From positions 1 to 6,898 of the forward strand of contig JAJXZZ010000175.1 in the NCBI GenBank assembly GCA_021779795.1: DNA of 6,898 nucleotides, in the 5' to 3' direction. The position numbers and the translations under genes are program-made. Source of the DNA: Acidobacteriota bacterium (GTDB lineage: Bacteria; Acidobacteriota; Vicinamibacteria; Vicinamibacterales; Fen-181). The notes beneath the pieces are model-generated. The model searched no databases. It was not told the origin of the DNA and saw only the letters and a program-made list of their open reading frames with translations. Numbering within the stretch: the stretch's first letter is position 1; every line of letters starts with the position of its first letter. Below are positions 1 to 5,600 of this stretch, piece after piece.

Positions 1-290
1 CCCAGGTCGGGCGCGACGGCAATGCCGTGCACGCCGGGCGTCGGCGCGATCTCGCCGACGACCCTGTTGGTCGCCGTGTCGACGACGACGACCGAGTTGC
101 CGTGCGAGACGAACAGGCGCTTGGCCGGCGAGTCCACCGAGGCGTAGTCCCACCCGCCCTCGGTGCCGATCTTGATCACGGTCAGCGGCTTGTACGGTCC
201 TTCGGCGGCCCGCAGCGGGGCCGGCCGGGCGACGACGGCTGCAGCCAGCGCGACGCCGGCCACGACGCTCACGGTTCTCACGATCTTCAT
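1..290 (-). CDS. Exported YncE/YVTN-type beta-propeller protein, N-terminal fragment
   Basis: The 96 readable codons give an N-terminal signal peptide (MKIVRT, then a hydrophobic Val/Ala stretch to about residue 20, probable cleavage near RAA-E at 29-30) followed by the start of a beta-propeller. The repeat signature is clear: GWDYASVD (46-53), KRLFVSH (57-63), VVVVDTATNRVVGEI (67-81) and HGIAVAPDL (88-96), as in YncE and cytochrome-d1-like seven-bladed propellers. Such proteins are periplasmic; their ligands are mostly unknown. I chose ATG at 290 because AGGGAG (302-297) lies 6 bases upstream; an in-frame ATG at 296 has no room for a ribosome binding site. It is the last visible gene of the minus-strand operon, 13 bases after the PepSY-like gene. 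The C-terminal part lies outside the window, so propeller type and any heme or catalytic residues cannot be judged. Confidence 0.85.
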   Translation of the reverse strand, partial: MKIVRTVSVVAGVALAAAVVARPAPLRAAEGPYKPLTVIKIGTEGGWDYASVDSPAKRLFVSHGNSVVVVDTATNRVVGEIAPTPGVHGIAVAPDL

Positions 291-303
291 AGTCATCTCC
301 CTG

Positions 304-843
304 TCAGTTCCTCTCCGGCGCGACCAACTGCCCGTCGGGCGTGAAGGCCAGGGCCCGCGTCGTCGCGTCCTTGACCTGCAGCTCGTACCGGACCGTCGCG
401 CCGCGCGTCATCCGCTCGGCCACGAGAATCGTGGCCTTCGGGTGCAGTCTCCTGAGCGAGGCGGTCACCGCCGGCGGCAGGCTGCCCGGCGCGATCGCCT
501 CCTCGAGCTCGATCACCTGTCCGTCGGCCGCGTAGATGAGATCGCGGGCCCTGCCGTGCTCCACGCTCTCGACCTCGTACACCGTCTTCCCGCGCTCGGT
601 TTCCTTCGACGTGCCCCTGATGGTCGCGTTCGGATACGCCTGCTTGAACGCCGCCGCGACCGGCGCCGGCAACTGCACCCTGATCGTGTAGGCGCCCGCT
701 CCCTCCCGATCGTTGCCGACTTGCGCGGCCCCGGCCGGTTTCTTCGCCGCCGGCTTGGCGGCGGGCTGCTGTTGGGCAGCCAGCATGCTGCCGGCCGCCA
801 CGATGAACGCGGCGAGCGTCCCAAGAGCCCAGAACTTCCTCAT
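304..843 (-). CDS. Exported protein with two tandem PepSY-like (DUF2874-type) repeats
   Basis: This is a 179-residue protein with a signal peptide (MRKF, hydrophobic 6-19, likely cleavage near LAA-QQ at 23-24) and an Ala/Pro/Lys/Gln linker (24-41). Two homologous halves follow. Repeat 1 (about 58-116) begins LPAPVAAAFKQAYPNATI and contains YEVESVEHG and IYAADGQV. Repeat 2 (about 122-176) begins LPPAVTASLRRLHPKATI and contains YELQVKDA and AFTPDGQL. This helix-then-beta-sheet pattern is that of PepSY-like/DUF2874 proteins, small periplasmic modules whose ligands are poorly known. The start overlaps the kinase stop as ATGA (843-840), with AAGGAG (855-850) 6 bases upstream, so start and coupling are well supported. 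Its place directly behind the kinase suggests it modulates the sensor or is an envelope output of the system; that is inference. There is no sign of protease or enzymatic motifs. Confidence 0.86.
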   Translation of the reverse strand: MRKFWALGTLAAFIVAAGSMLAAQQQPAAKPAAKKPAGAAQVGNDREGAGAYTIRVQLPAPVAAAFKQAYPNATIRGTSKETERGKTVYEVESVEHGRARDLIYAADGQVIELEEAIAPGSLPPAVTASLRRLHPKATILVAERMTRGATVRYELQVKDATTRALAFTPDGQLVAPERN

Positions 844-2270
844 GATGTGCTCCTTGCGTGTTGGTTGATGAACTCCGCAGGGCCGCCCGGCAGCACGATG
901 CGGAACAGACTGCCGCGTCCGGGCTGCGACTCGACCTCGAGGCGCCCGCCGTTTGCCTCGACGGCCCACTGCGCGATCGCGAGACCGAGGCCGGCGCCGC
1001 CGCTCGCCCGCGAGCGCGCCCGGTCGGCCCGGTAGAACCGCTCGAAGATGTGCGGCAGGTGCTCGGGCGCGATCCCCGGGCCGTTGTCGACGACCTCCAG
1101 GATGGCGGCGCCGTCGGAGGCGCGCGCGGCCAGGCGGATGTCGGCCCCCTCCTGGCTGTACTTGATCGCGTTGTCGAGCAGGTTCAGCACCGCCTGCCGC
1201 AGCGTGGGCCGGTCCGCCACGACCTCGGCGCCGGTCCCGGCGTCCACGCGGACGGTCTGCCCCTTCTCCTCGGCGAGCACCTCGAGGTCGGACGCGACCT
1301 CGCGCGCCAGTTCGGCGAGGGCGAAGCGGGCCGGGTGCAGGTCCGCCGCGCCCGAATCGGCCTGCGACAGCAGCAGCAGGCTGTCGGCCATCGTCGTCAG
1401 CCGCTCGGTCTCCTCGAGGATCGACCCGACGAGCTCGCGGTAGTCGGCCTCGCTGCGCGGCCCGCGCAGGCCGACCTCGCCGACGCTGCGGATGGCCGTC
1501 AGCGGCGTGCGCAGTTCGTGGGCGGCGTCGGCGGTGAACCGGCGCAGCGTGTCGAACGCGCGCTCGAGGCGGGAGAGCGCGTCGTTGATGACGCCGGCGA
1601 GCTGGCCGAACTCGTCCGAGGGGTTCCCGGCCGGCAGCCGCTCGCCGAGCCGGTCGGCCGTGATGCGGCGGGCGCGGGCCGTCATCGACTCGACCGGGGC
1701 GAGGGCCCGGCGGGCCAGGACGTAGCCGGCGGCGACGGCGACGGCGAACGCGAACGGGAGGCTCAGGCCGAGGACGGCGGCGAACTCCTGCAGTTCCCGG
1801 CGGGCGAACCGCTCGCTGCGCCCGACGCGCACGTAGAGCCGCTGCCCGCCGACCTCCACGGGGCGGACGAGCATTCGCACGTGGTCGCCGTCGGGCAGGC
1901 GCAGGCCGGCGAACCGGCGGGGCCATGTCGCGGGCAGCCCCGGCGGCGCCGGCAACTCCGGCTCGCGCCCGCGGTCGAACACGCGCCGGCCGTCCGGCGT
2001 CCAGGCGTCCACCCAGACCGCCAGGTCGCGGCCGCGGCGCGCCAGGACCTGGTCGGCCGGCGCGGGCGACGCGGCGGCTGCAGCGGCCAGGTCCTGCCGC
2101 AGCCACTGCACGGCCAGCGCGTAATCGCCGAGGAGCTGGCCGTCGAGCGACTCGTACATGTCGTCGCGCACCTGCAGCAGCACCGCGGCGGCGTAGAGCG
2201 ACACGACGACGAGCAGGGCGAGGCCGTGCCAGAGGGCCAGCCGCGCGCGGACGCTCTCCGGCCAGCTCAT
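840..2270 (-). CDS. Membrane sensor histidine kinase (OmpR/CusS-type partner)
   Basis: This 476-residue kinase autophosphorylates and passes phosphate to the adjacent response regulator. It has TM1 (about 11-33), a periplasmic domain of about 130 residues, TM2 (about 163-185), a HAMP linker (about 186-239) and a dimerisation helix with the H-box FTADAAHELRTPL, phospho-acceptor His251. The ATPase domain has the N-box NLLDNAIKYS (Asn363, Asn367), the G1 box DNGPGI (395-400), the F-box FERFYRADRARS (409-420) and the G2 box GGAGLGLAI (424-432). All catalytic motifs are intact. The layout resembles CusS/heavy-metal sensor kinases, but the periplasmic part has one His (H130) and no Cys or Met cluster, so metal sensing is not supported. 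ATG at 2270 overlaps the regulator stop (ATGA), with AGGAGG (2283-2278) 7 bases upstream. The 3' end overlaps the PepSY-like gene. The signal sensed is unknown. Confidence 0.95.
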   Translation of the reverse strand: MSWPESVRARLALWHGLALLVVVSLYAAAVLLQVRDDMYESLDGQLLGDYALAVQWLRQDLAAAAAASPAPADQVLARRGRDLAVWVDAWTPDGRRVFDRGREPELPAPPGLPATWPRRFAGLRLPDGDHVRMLVRPVEVGGQRLYVRVGRSERFARRELQEFAAVLGLSLPFAFAVAVAAGYVLARRALAPVESMTARARRITADRLGERLPAGNPSDEFGQLAGVINDALSRLERAFDTLRRFTADAAHELRTPLTAIRSVGEVGLRGPRSEADYRELVGSILEETERLTTMADSLLLLSQADSGAADLHPARFALAELAREVASDLEVLAEEKGQTVRVDAGTGAEVVADRPTLRQAVLNLLDNAIKYSQEGADIRLAARASDGAAILEVVDNGPGIAPEHLPHIFERFYRADRARSRASGGAGLGLAIAQWAVEANGGRLEVESQPGRGSLFRIVLPGGPAEFINQHARSTS

Positions 2271-2965
2271 GCCTCTTCCTCCTCGCGGACGACGAAGCCC
2301 ACGCCGCGGACCGTGTGGAGGACCCGGGCGCCGGGGCCGCTGTCGATCTTGCGGCGGAGCCGCATGATGTGCACGTCGATGACGTTGTCGAGCGGCGTAC
2401 CGCGGGCCGGTTCGCGCCAGACCTCGCGGGCGATCTGCTCGCGGGAGACGACTTCGCCCTGGTGCTGCACGAGGTATTCGAGCAGGGTGAACTCGCGAGC
2501 CGTGAGCGGCAGCGCCTTCCCGCCGCGCGTGGCGCGGCGGGCGGCGTGGTCGATCTCGAGGTCGGCCACCTTGAGCCGGGCCGGCGCCTCGGGCCGGCCG
2601 CGGCGGAGCAGCGCGCGGACCCGGGCGAGCAGCTCTGCGAAGGCGAACGGCTTGACCAGGTAGTCGTCGGCGCCGGTGTCGAGGCCGGCCACGCGGTCCG
2701 AGACGGTGTCGCGCGCCGTGAGCACCAGCACGGGGGTGGCGTGACCCGCCTGCCGCAGGGCGGCCAGCAGCTCGAGGCCGTCGCGGCCGGGGAGCATCAG
2801 GTCCAGGACGACCAGGTCGAACCGCTCGGCGAGGGCGCGCGACAGGCCCTCGTCGCCGGTCGCGGCGATGGCGGTGTCGCAGCCCTCGGCCGCGAGGCCG
2901 TCGGCGACGGCCCGCGCCACCTTCGACTCGTCCTCCACCACCAGGATGCGCGTCACCACGATCAT
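2267..2965 (-). CDS. OmpR/PhoB-family response regulator
   Basis: This is a 232-residue two-domain transcription factor. The receiver domain (about 5-120) has the acidic pair E11/D12, phospho-acceptor Asp55 in VVLDLMLPG, Thr83 in VLTAR and Lys105 in LVKPF, all needed for phosphorylation and switching. A winged-helix DNA-binding domain (about 130-228) has LPLTAREFTLLEYL (152-165), a recognition-helix region near DNVIDVHIMRLRRKI (193-207) and the wing VRGVGF (219-224). It is first in the operon, so it is probably autoregulated through the direct repeat at 2998-3013. The start is uncertain: for ATG 2965 the AAGG lies directly against the codon, whereas GTG at 2959 or 2956 leaves 6 or 9 bases and gives an N-terminus closer to the usual MRILVVEDE form. 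The acidic tail (EEEEA) is encoded by the purine-rich ribosome binding site of the kinase. Target genes beyond its own operon cannot be inferred. Confidence 0.94.
   Translation of the reverse strand: MIVVTRILVVEDESKVARAVADGLAAEGCDTAIAATGDEGLSRALAERFDLVVLDLMLPGRDGLELLAALRQAGHATPVLVLTARDTVSDRVAGLDTGADDYLVKPFAFAELLARVRALLRRGRPEAPARLKVADLEIDHAARRATRGGKALPLTAREFTLLEYLVQHQGEVVSREQIAREVWREPARGTPLDNVIDVHIMRLRRKIDSGPGARVLHTVRGVGFVVREEEEA
2278..2283 (-). promoter_or_regulatory. Ribosome binding site of the kinase, inside the regulator's last codons
   Basis: AGGAGG lies 7 bases before the kinase ATG (2270) and is read in the regulator frame as part of its terminal Glu codons. It supports translational coupling of regulator and kinase. 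Coordinates are written in minus-strand order. Confidence 0.75.
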
Positions 2966-2969
2966 CCTT

Positions 2970-2997
2970 GTAGCCCGTACCGCCCGCCGCGGGCTAC
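2970..2997 (-). repeat. 8-bp inverted repeat in the regulator leader
   Basis: GTAGCCCG (2970-2977) and CGGGCTAC (2990-2997) are exact reverse complements around a 12-base loop. The element sits 5 bases from the regulator ATG, so it could act as a leader hairpin limiting access to the start, or as a protein-binding dyad. Function is inference. Confidence 0.45.
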
Positions 2998-3013
2998 TGA
3001 AGTTTTCGTGAAG
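2998..3013 (-). promoter_or_regulatory. Putative response-regulator box (direct repeat, 11-base period)
   Basis: TGAAG occurs at 2998-3002 and again at 3009-3013 (CTTCA on the coding strand of the regulator), 11 bases start to start with an A/T-rich spacer. OmpR/PhoB-family dimers typically bind direct repeats spaced one helical turn apart, so an autoregulatory site 33 bases upstream of the regulator gene is plausible. No binding motif of this particular regulator is known to me. Confidence 0.4.
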
Positions 3014-3220
3014 CCCGGCCGCCTCCAGCCGATCCGTTCGGCGGCGGGCGCCGCCGGCCGCGCGGCTGACTGGCCTTCGCCCGCGATTCAGTGTAATCTG
3101 TCAAGCACCTGCAGATGCCCTGAACGCGGTCGGGTCCCCGGCGCCCTCATGGATGCCTTATTCACTGCAGGACTCCAAATAGCGGAGCAACGCGTTTGGT
3201 TCGTTTCTGTCACAGCACAT

Positions 3221-3246
3221 GGCCCCGCGGCCGCGCGGAAGGGGCC
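3221..3246 (+). repeat. GC-rich hairpin in the korD leader
   Basis: GGCCCC (3221-3226) and GGGGCC (3241-3246) can pair, and CCGCG (3225-3229) with CGCGG (3234-3238) gives an alternative inner stem. It ends 16 bases before the korD ATG. There is no following T run, so it is not an intrinsic terminator. It may be a leader structure or simply a product of high GC. Confidence 0.3.
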
Positions 3247-3262
3247 TGCCAGAGTCTGTCGT

Positions 3263-3493
3263 ATGCCTGAAACCAATCGTCGCGTGCGAGGGGTCGTGGT
3301 GATCCACGCCGAGCGGTGCAAGGGGTGCGCGCTGTGCGTCGAGTTCTGCCCGACCGACGTGCTGGCGCTGTCGAGCGAGTTCACGTCGAAGGGGTACCAT
3401 CCGCCGGAGGTCGTGCGGCCCGAGGCCTGCTCGGGCTGCGACCTGTGCGGGATGTACTGCCCGGATTTCGCCATCTATGGATATCGACTGTAA
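3263..3493 (+). CDS. korD: 2-oxoglutarate:ferredoxin oxidoreductase delta subunit (2[4Fe-4S] ferredoxin)
   Basis: This 76-residue ferredoxin carries two cluster motifs, C19-x2-C22-x2-C25-x3-C29-P and C56-x2-C59-x2-C62-x3-C66-P, the standard pattern for a protein with two [4Fe-4S] clusters. The text between them (TDVLALSSEF, then KGYHPPEV) and the end (GMYCPDFAIYGY) are typical of the delta subunit of 2-oxoacid:ferredoxin oxidoreductases. It would relay electrons from the KorAB cluster to free ferredoxin. It is first in the kor cluster and separated from korA by 110 bases of repeat DNA. The start is unsure: ATG 3263 has only a weak AGAG upstream, whereas GTG 3299 has GAGGGG (3288-3293) 5 bases before it and would give a 64-residue protein beginning just before the first cluster. 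Both choices keep all eight cysteines. Confidence 0.9.
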   Translation: MPETNRRVRGVVVIHAERCKGCALCVEFCPTDVLALSSEFTSKGYHPPEVVRPEACSGCDLCGMYCPDFAIYGYRL

Positions 3494-3496
3494 GTA

Positions 3497-3524
3497 GGAT
3501 CCGGGAGTCAGGATTCGGGATTCG
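3497..3524 (+). repeat. Tandem 7-base words (GGATTCG type), left arm
   Basis: Four consecutive 7-base units read GGATCCG, GGAGTCA, GGATTCG, GGATTCG with exact 7-base phasing, beginning 3 bases after the korD stop. They are the inverted partner of the array at 3565-3592. Confidence 0.75.
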
Positions 3525-3592
3525 GAGCGTCCCGCGCCTCCGGAGCCTGCGGCCTGGACTTCCCTGAATCCTGAATCCCGAATCCCGAATCC
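3511..3592. repeat. Inverted repeat with 15-bp arms in the korD-korA gap
   Basis: Bases 3511-3525 are exactly complementary to 3578-3592, with a 52-base loop containing the palindrome CTCCGGAG (3538-3545). Both arms consist of 7-base words. The right arm ends 3 bases before the purine-rich ribosome binding site of korA, so a folded transcript would place a long stem directly beside it. No T run follows, so it is not a classical terminator. It may be a dispersed intergenic repeat, an RNA processing or stability element, or both. Confidence 0.65.
3565..3592 (+). repeat. Tandem 7-base words (YGAATCC type), right arm
   Basis: Four consecutive units read TGAATCC, TGAATCC, CGAATCC, CGAATCC, the reverse-complement word of the left array. 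A partial fifth unit (CGAG) merges into the GAGGAAG ribosome binding site of korA (3594-3600). Confidence 0.75.
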
Positions 3593-3603
3593 CGAGGAAG
3601 CTC

Positions 3604-4758
3604 ATGCATGCAGATCCGGCTGGCGTCCTGACGGGCGCCCACTTTCTCGACGGCGACCACGCGGCCTGCGAAGGCGCGCTCGCGGCGGAATGCCGCTTCG
3701 TCGCCGGCTATCCGATCACGCCGTCCACGGAGGTCGTCGAGCGCATCGCGCAGCGGTTTCCGCAGGTCGGCGGCGTCTTCATCCAGATGGAAGACGAGTT
3801 GGCCTCCTCGATTGCCATCGCCGGCGCGGTCTGGGGCGGCAAGCGCGCGATGACGGTGACCTCGGGCCCCGGCTTCTCGCTGATGATGGAGCACCTGGGC
3901 TTCGCGGTCATGACCGAGACGCCGTGCGTGTTCATCAACGTCCAGCGCGGCGGGCCGTCCACCGGGCTGCCGACGCTGCCGGCGCAGGCCGACATGATGC
4001 AGGCGCGCTGGGGCTCGCACGGCGACTACGAGATCATCGCCGTGTCGCCCAACTCGCCGCAGGAGTGCTTCGACCTGACGCTCAAGGCGTTCAACCTGGC
4101 CGAGCAGTACCGGGTGCCGGCGCTGGTCATGATGGACGAGTGCGTCGGCCACATGATGGAGCGCGTCGTGATCCCGAAGCCCGAGGAGATCGAGATCTAC
4201 CCGCGGCGCTTCACGACCGCCCCGCTCGACGAGTACCTGCCGTTCGCGCCCGAGCAGAACATGGTGCCGACGATGGTGCGGGCCGGGCAGGGCTACCGGT
4301 TCCACATGACGGGCCTCACGCACAACGAGAAGGGGTACCCGGACATGACCGTGTCCGGCCAGGCCCGCCTGCTGACCCGGCTCACCGACAAGATCAAGAA
4401 GAACGCGACGGCCCTGACCGACGTGGTGGCCGACCAGGTGGACGGCGCCGAGGCGGTGGTGATCTCCTACGGCATCACCTCGCGCGTGGCGATGAAGGCG
4501 ATCCAGATGGTGCGCGCCCAGGGGCGCCGCATCGGCTCGCTGCGCCTGCGCACGGTCTGGCCGTTTCCCGAGCACGTGATTCGCGACCTCGCCTCGAACG
4601 TGCGGGCGCTGGTCGTGCCCGAACTCAACCTCGGCCAGATCGTGCGCGAAGTCGAGCGCCTCGGCTGCGGCGCGCGCGTGGTGGGCGTGCCCCACGCCGG
4701 CGGCACGGTGCACGACCCGGCGGTCATCGCCCAGGCGATCACGGAGGCCCTCCGATGA
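3604..4758 (+). CDS. korA: 2-oxoglutarate:ferredoxin oxidoreductase alpha subunit
   Basis: This 384-residue subunit, with KorB, oxidatively decarboxylates a 2-oxoacid (most likely 2-oxoglutarate to succinyl-CoA), reducing ferredoxin, and can run in reverse in carbon-fixing organisms. The pyrimidine-binding domain I (about 12-200) has GYPITPSTE (35-43), QMEDELAS (61-68), TSGPGFSLM (86-94), RGGPSTGLPT (115-124) and VPALVMMDE (171-179). A linker with GYRFHMTGLTHNEKG (230-244) leads to the transketolase C-terminal-like domain II (about 280-384) with VISYGITSR (286-294), RTVWPFP (316-322) and PELNLGQ (339-345). Length and layout match the split KorA type, with no fused gamma domain. ATG 3604 follows GAGGAAG closely. 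The stop overlaps korB (ATGA). Substrate assignment rests on resemblance to KorA; a branched-chain (Vor-type) specificity cannot be fully excluded. Confidence 0.93.
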   Translation: MHADPAGVLTGAHFLDGDHAACEGALAAECRFVAGYPITPSTEVVERIAQRFPQVGGVFIQMEDELASSIAIAGAVWGGKRAMTVTSGPGFSLMMEHLGFAVMTETPCVFINVQRGGPSTGLPTLPAQADMMQARWGSHGDYEIIAVSPNSPQECFDLTLKAFNLAEQYRVPALVMMDECVGHMMERVVIPKPEEIEIYPRRFTTAPLDEYLPFAPEQNMVPTMVRAGQGYRFHMTGLTHNEKGYPDMTVSGQARLLTRLTDKIKKNATALTDVVADQVDGAEAVVISYGITSRVAMKAIQMVRAQGRRIGSLRLRTVWPFPEHVIRDLASNVRALVVPELNLGQIVREVERLGCGARVVGVPHAGGTVHDPAVIAQAITEALR

Positions 4759-5600
4759 GCGTGGAAAATCCTGTCGAACGTTATCTCCGCACCGACCGCA
4801 TGCCGCACATCTGGTGCCCGGGCTGCGGCATCGGCACGACGGTGAACTGCTTCACCCGCGCCATCGACGAGAGCGGCATCCCGATGGACCGCCTCGCCGT
4901 CGTCTCCGGGATCGGCTGCACGGGCCGCGTCGCCGGCTACATGCACGTGGACTCGTTCCACACGACGCACGGCCGCGCCATCCCGTTCGCCACCGGCCTG
5001 AAGCTGGCCGCGCCCGACGTCAAGGTCGTGGTCTACAGCGGCGACGGCGACCTGTTCGCCATCGGCGGCAACCACTTCATCCACGCCGCCCGCCGCAACC
5101 TCGACATGACGGTCATCTGCGTCAACAACCTGACCTACGGCATGACCGGCGGCCAGCTGACGCCGACGACGCCCGAGGAGGCCATCGCCTCGACGATGCC
5201 GTACGGGAACTTCGAGCACCCGTTCAACCTGCCGTACCTGGCCGAGTCGTGCGGCGCCGTGTACGTGGCGCGCTGGACGACCTACCACGTGACGCAGATC
5301 AAGAAGTCGATGAAGGAGGCCCTGCTCAAGAAGGGGTTCTCGTTCATCGAGATCATCTCGCCGTGCCCGACGCTCTACGGGCGCCGCAACCGGATCGGCG
5401 ACTCGCTCGACGAGATGAAGACCTACAAGACGCGCAGCCAGATCAAGAACGGGGCGGACACCAAGAGCGTCGACCTCGGCATGGGCGGCCCGATCGTCGT
5501 CGGCAAGTTCGTCGATCGCGAGCGGATCACCTACCAGGACGCGATGGAAGCCTTCTATACGCGCAAGCTGGGCGACCGGTACGCGCGCGCGAGTCACTAA
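4755..5600 (+). CDS. korB: 2-oxoglutarate:ferredoxin oxidoreductase beta subunit
   Basis: This 281-residue subunit binds thiamine diphosphate and one [4Fe-4S] cluster. Cluster ligands are visible as C21 and C24 (WCPGCG, 20-25), C55 (GIGCTGR, 52-58) and C204 (SPCPTLYGRRN, 202-212), the set known for two-subunit 2-oxoacid:ferredoxin oxidoreductases. The thiamine diphosphate/Mg motif runs from GDGD (96-99) to VNN (123-125), followed by the TYGMTGGQLTPTTP loop (127-140) typical of this family. HTTHGRAIPFATGLKLA (69-85) is also characteristic. The ATG overlaps the korA stop as ATGA, with GGAGG (4743-4747) 7 bases upstream, so the two are translationally coupled, as expected for an obligate complex. 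The length is normal and nothing is missing. It acts in the cytoplasm with KorA, handing electrons to KorD or a free ferredoxin. Confidence 0.94.
   Translation: MSVENPVERYLRTDRMPHIWCPGCGIGTTVNCFTRAIDESGIPMDRLAVVSGIGCTGRVAGYMHVDSFHTTHGRAIPFATGLKLAAPDVKVVVYSGDGDLFAIGGNHFIHAARRNLDMTVICVNNLTYGMTGGQLTPTTPEEAIASTMPYGNFEHPFNLPYLAESCGAVYVARWTTYHVTQIKKSMKEALLKKGFSFIEIISPCPTLYGRRNRIGDSLDEMKTYKTRSQIKNGADTKSVDLGMGGPIVVGKFVDRERITYQDAMEAFYTRKLGDRYARASH

Larger units (their letters stand above)
2966..3262. other. Divergent intergenic region between the regulator operon and the kor cluster
   Basis: These 297 bases hold no convincing gene: reading frames crossing them have no ribosome binding site and no recognisable protein motifs. 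The promoters of both divergent operons must lie here or just inside it. I see no good sigma-70 pair. A perfect TTGACA on the minus strand (3104-3099) has GGCGAA at the expected -10 distance, and the plus-strand TAATCT (3094-3099) has no matching -35. Supported elements are the TGAAG direct repeat (2998-3013), an inverted repeat (2970-2997) and a GC-rich hairpin (3221-3246), listed separately. The stretch 3085-3220 is visibly less GC-rich than the genes, as expected for regulatory DNA. Confidence 0.6.

Noticed and set aside
844..2106. Minus-strand frame upstream of the PepSY-like gene that extends its reading frame to 600 codons
   Set aside because: The upstream part is the shifted frame of the kinase gene; the ATGA overlap, ribosome binding site and signal peptide at 843 fix the true start.
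858..2663. Long plus-strand reading frame (601 codons) opposite the kinase and regulator genes
   Set aside because: It is the antisense shadow of two clear genes in very GC-rich DNA; composition is Arg/Gly/Ala-biased with no family motif and it spans two gene borders.
3082..3104. TTGACA on the minus strand (3104-3099) as a promoter for the regulator operon
   Set aside because: The expected -10 position reads GGCGAA; no usable match at nearby spacings.
3150..3262. N-terminal extension of korD from the in-frame ATG at 3150
   Set aside because: The added 38 residues are not ferredoxin-like, contain no conserved motif and have no ribosome binding site upstream; delta subunits usually begin shortly before the first cluster.
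3088..3474. Minus-strand 128-codon frame overlapping the intergenic region and korD
   Set aside because: It runs antisense to the cysteine-rich ferredoxin, has no ribosome binding site or recognised motif, and its composition looks non-coding.
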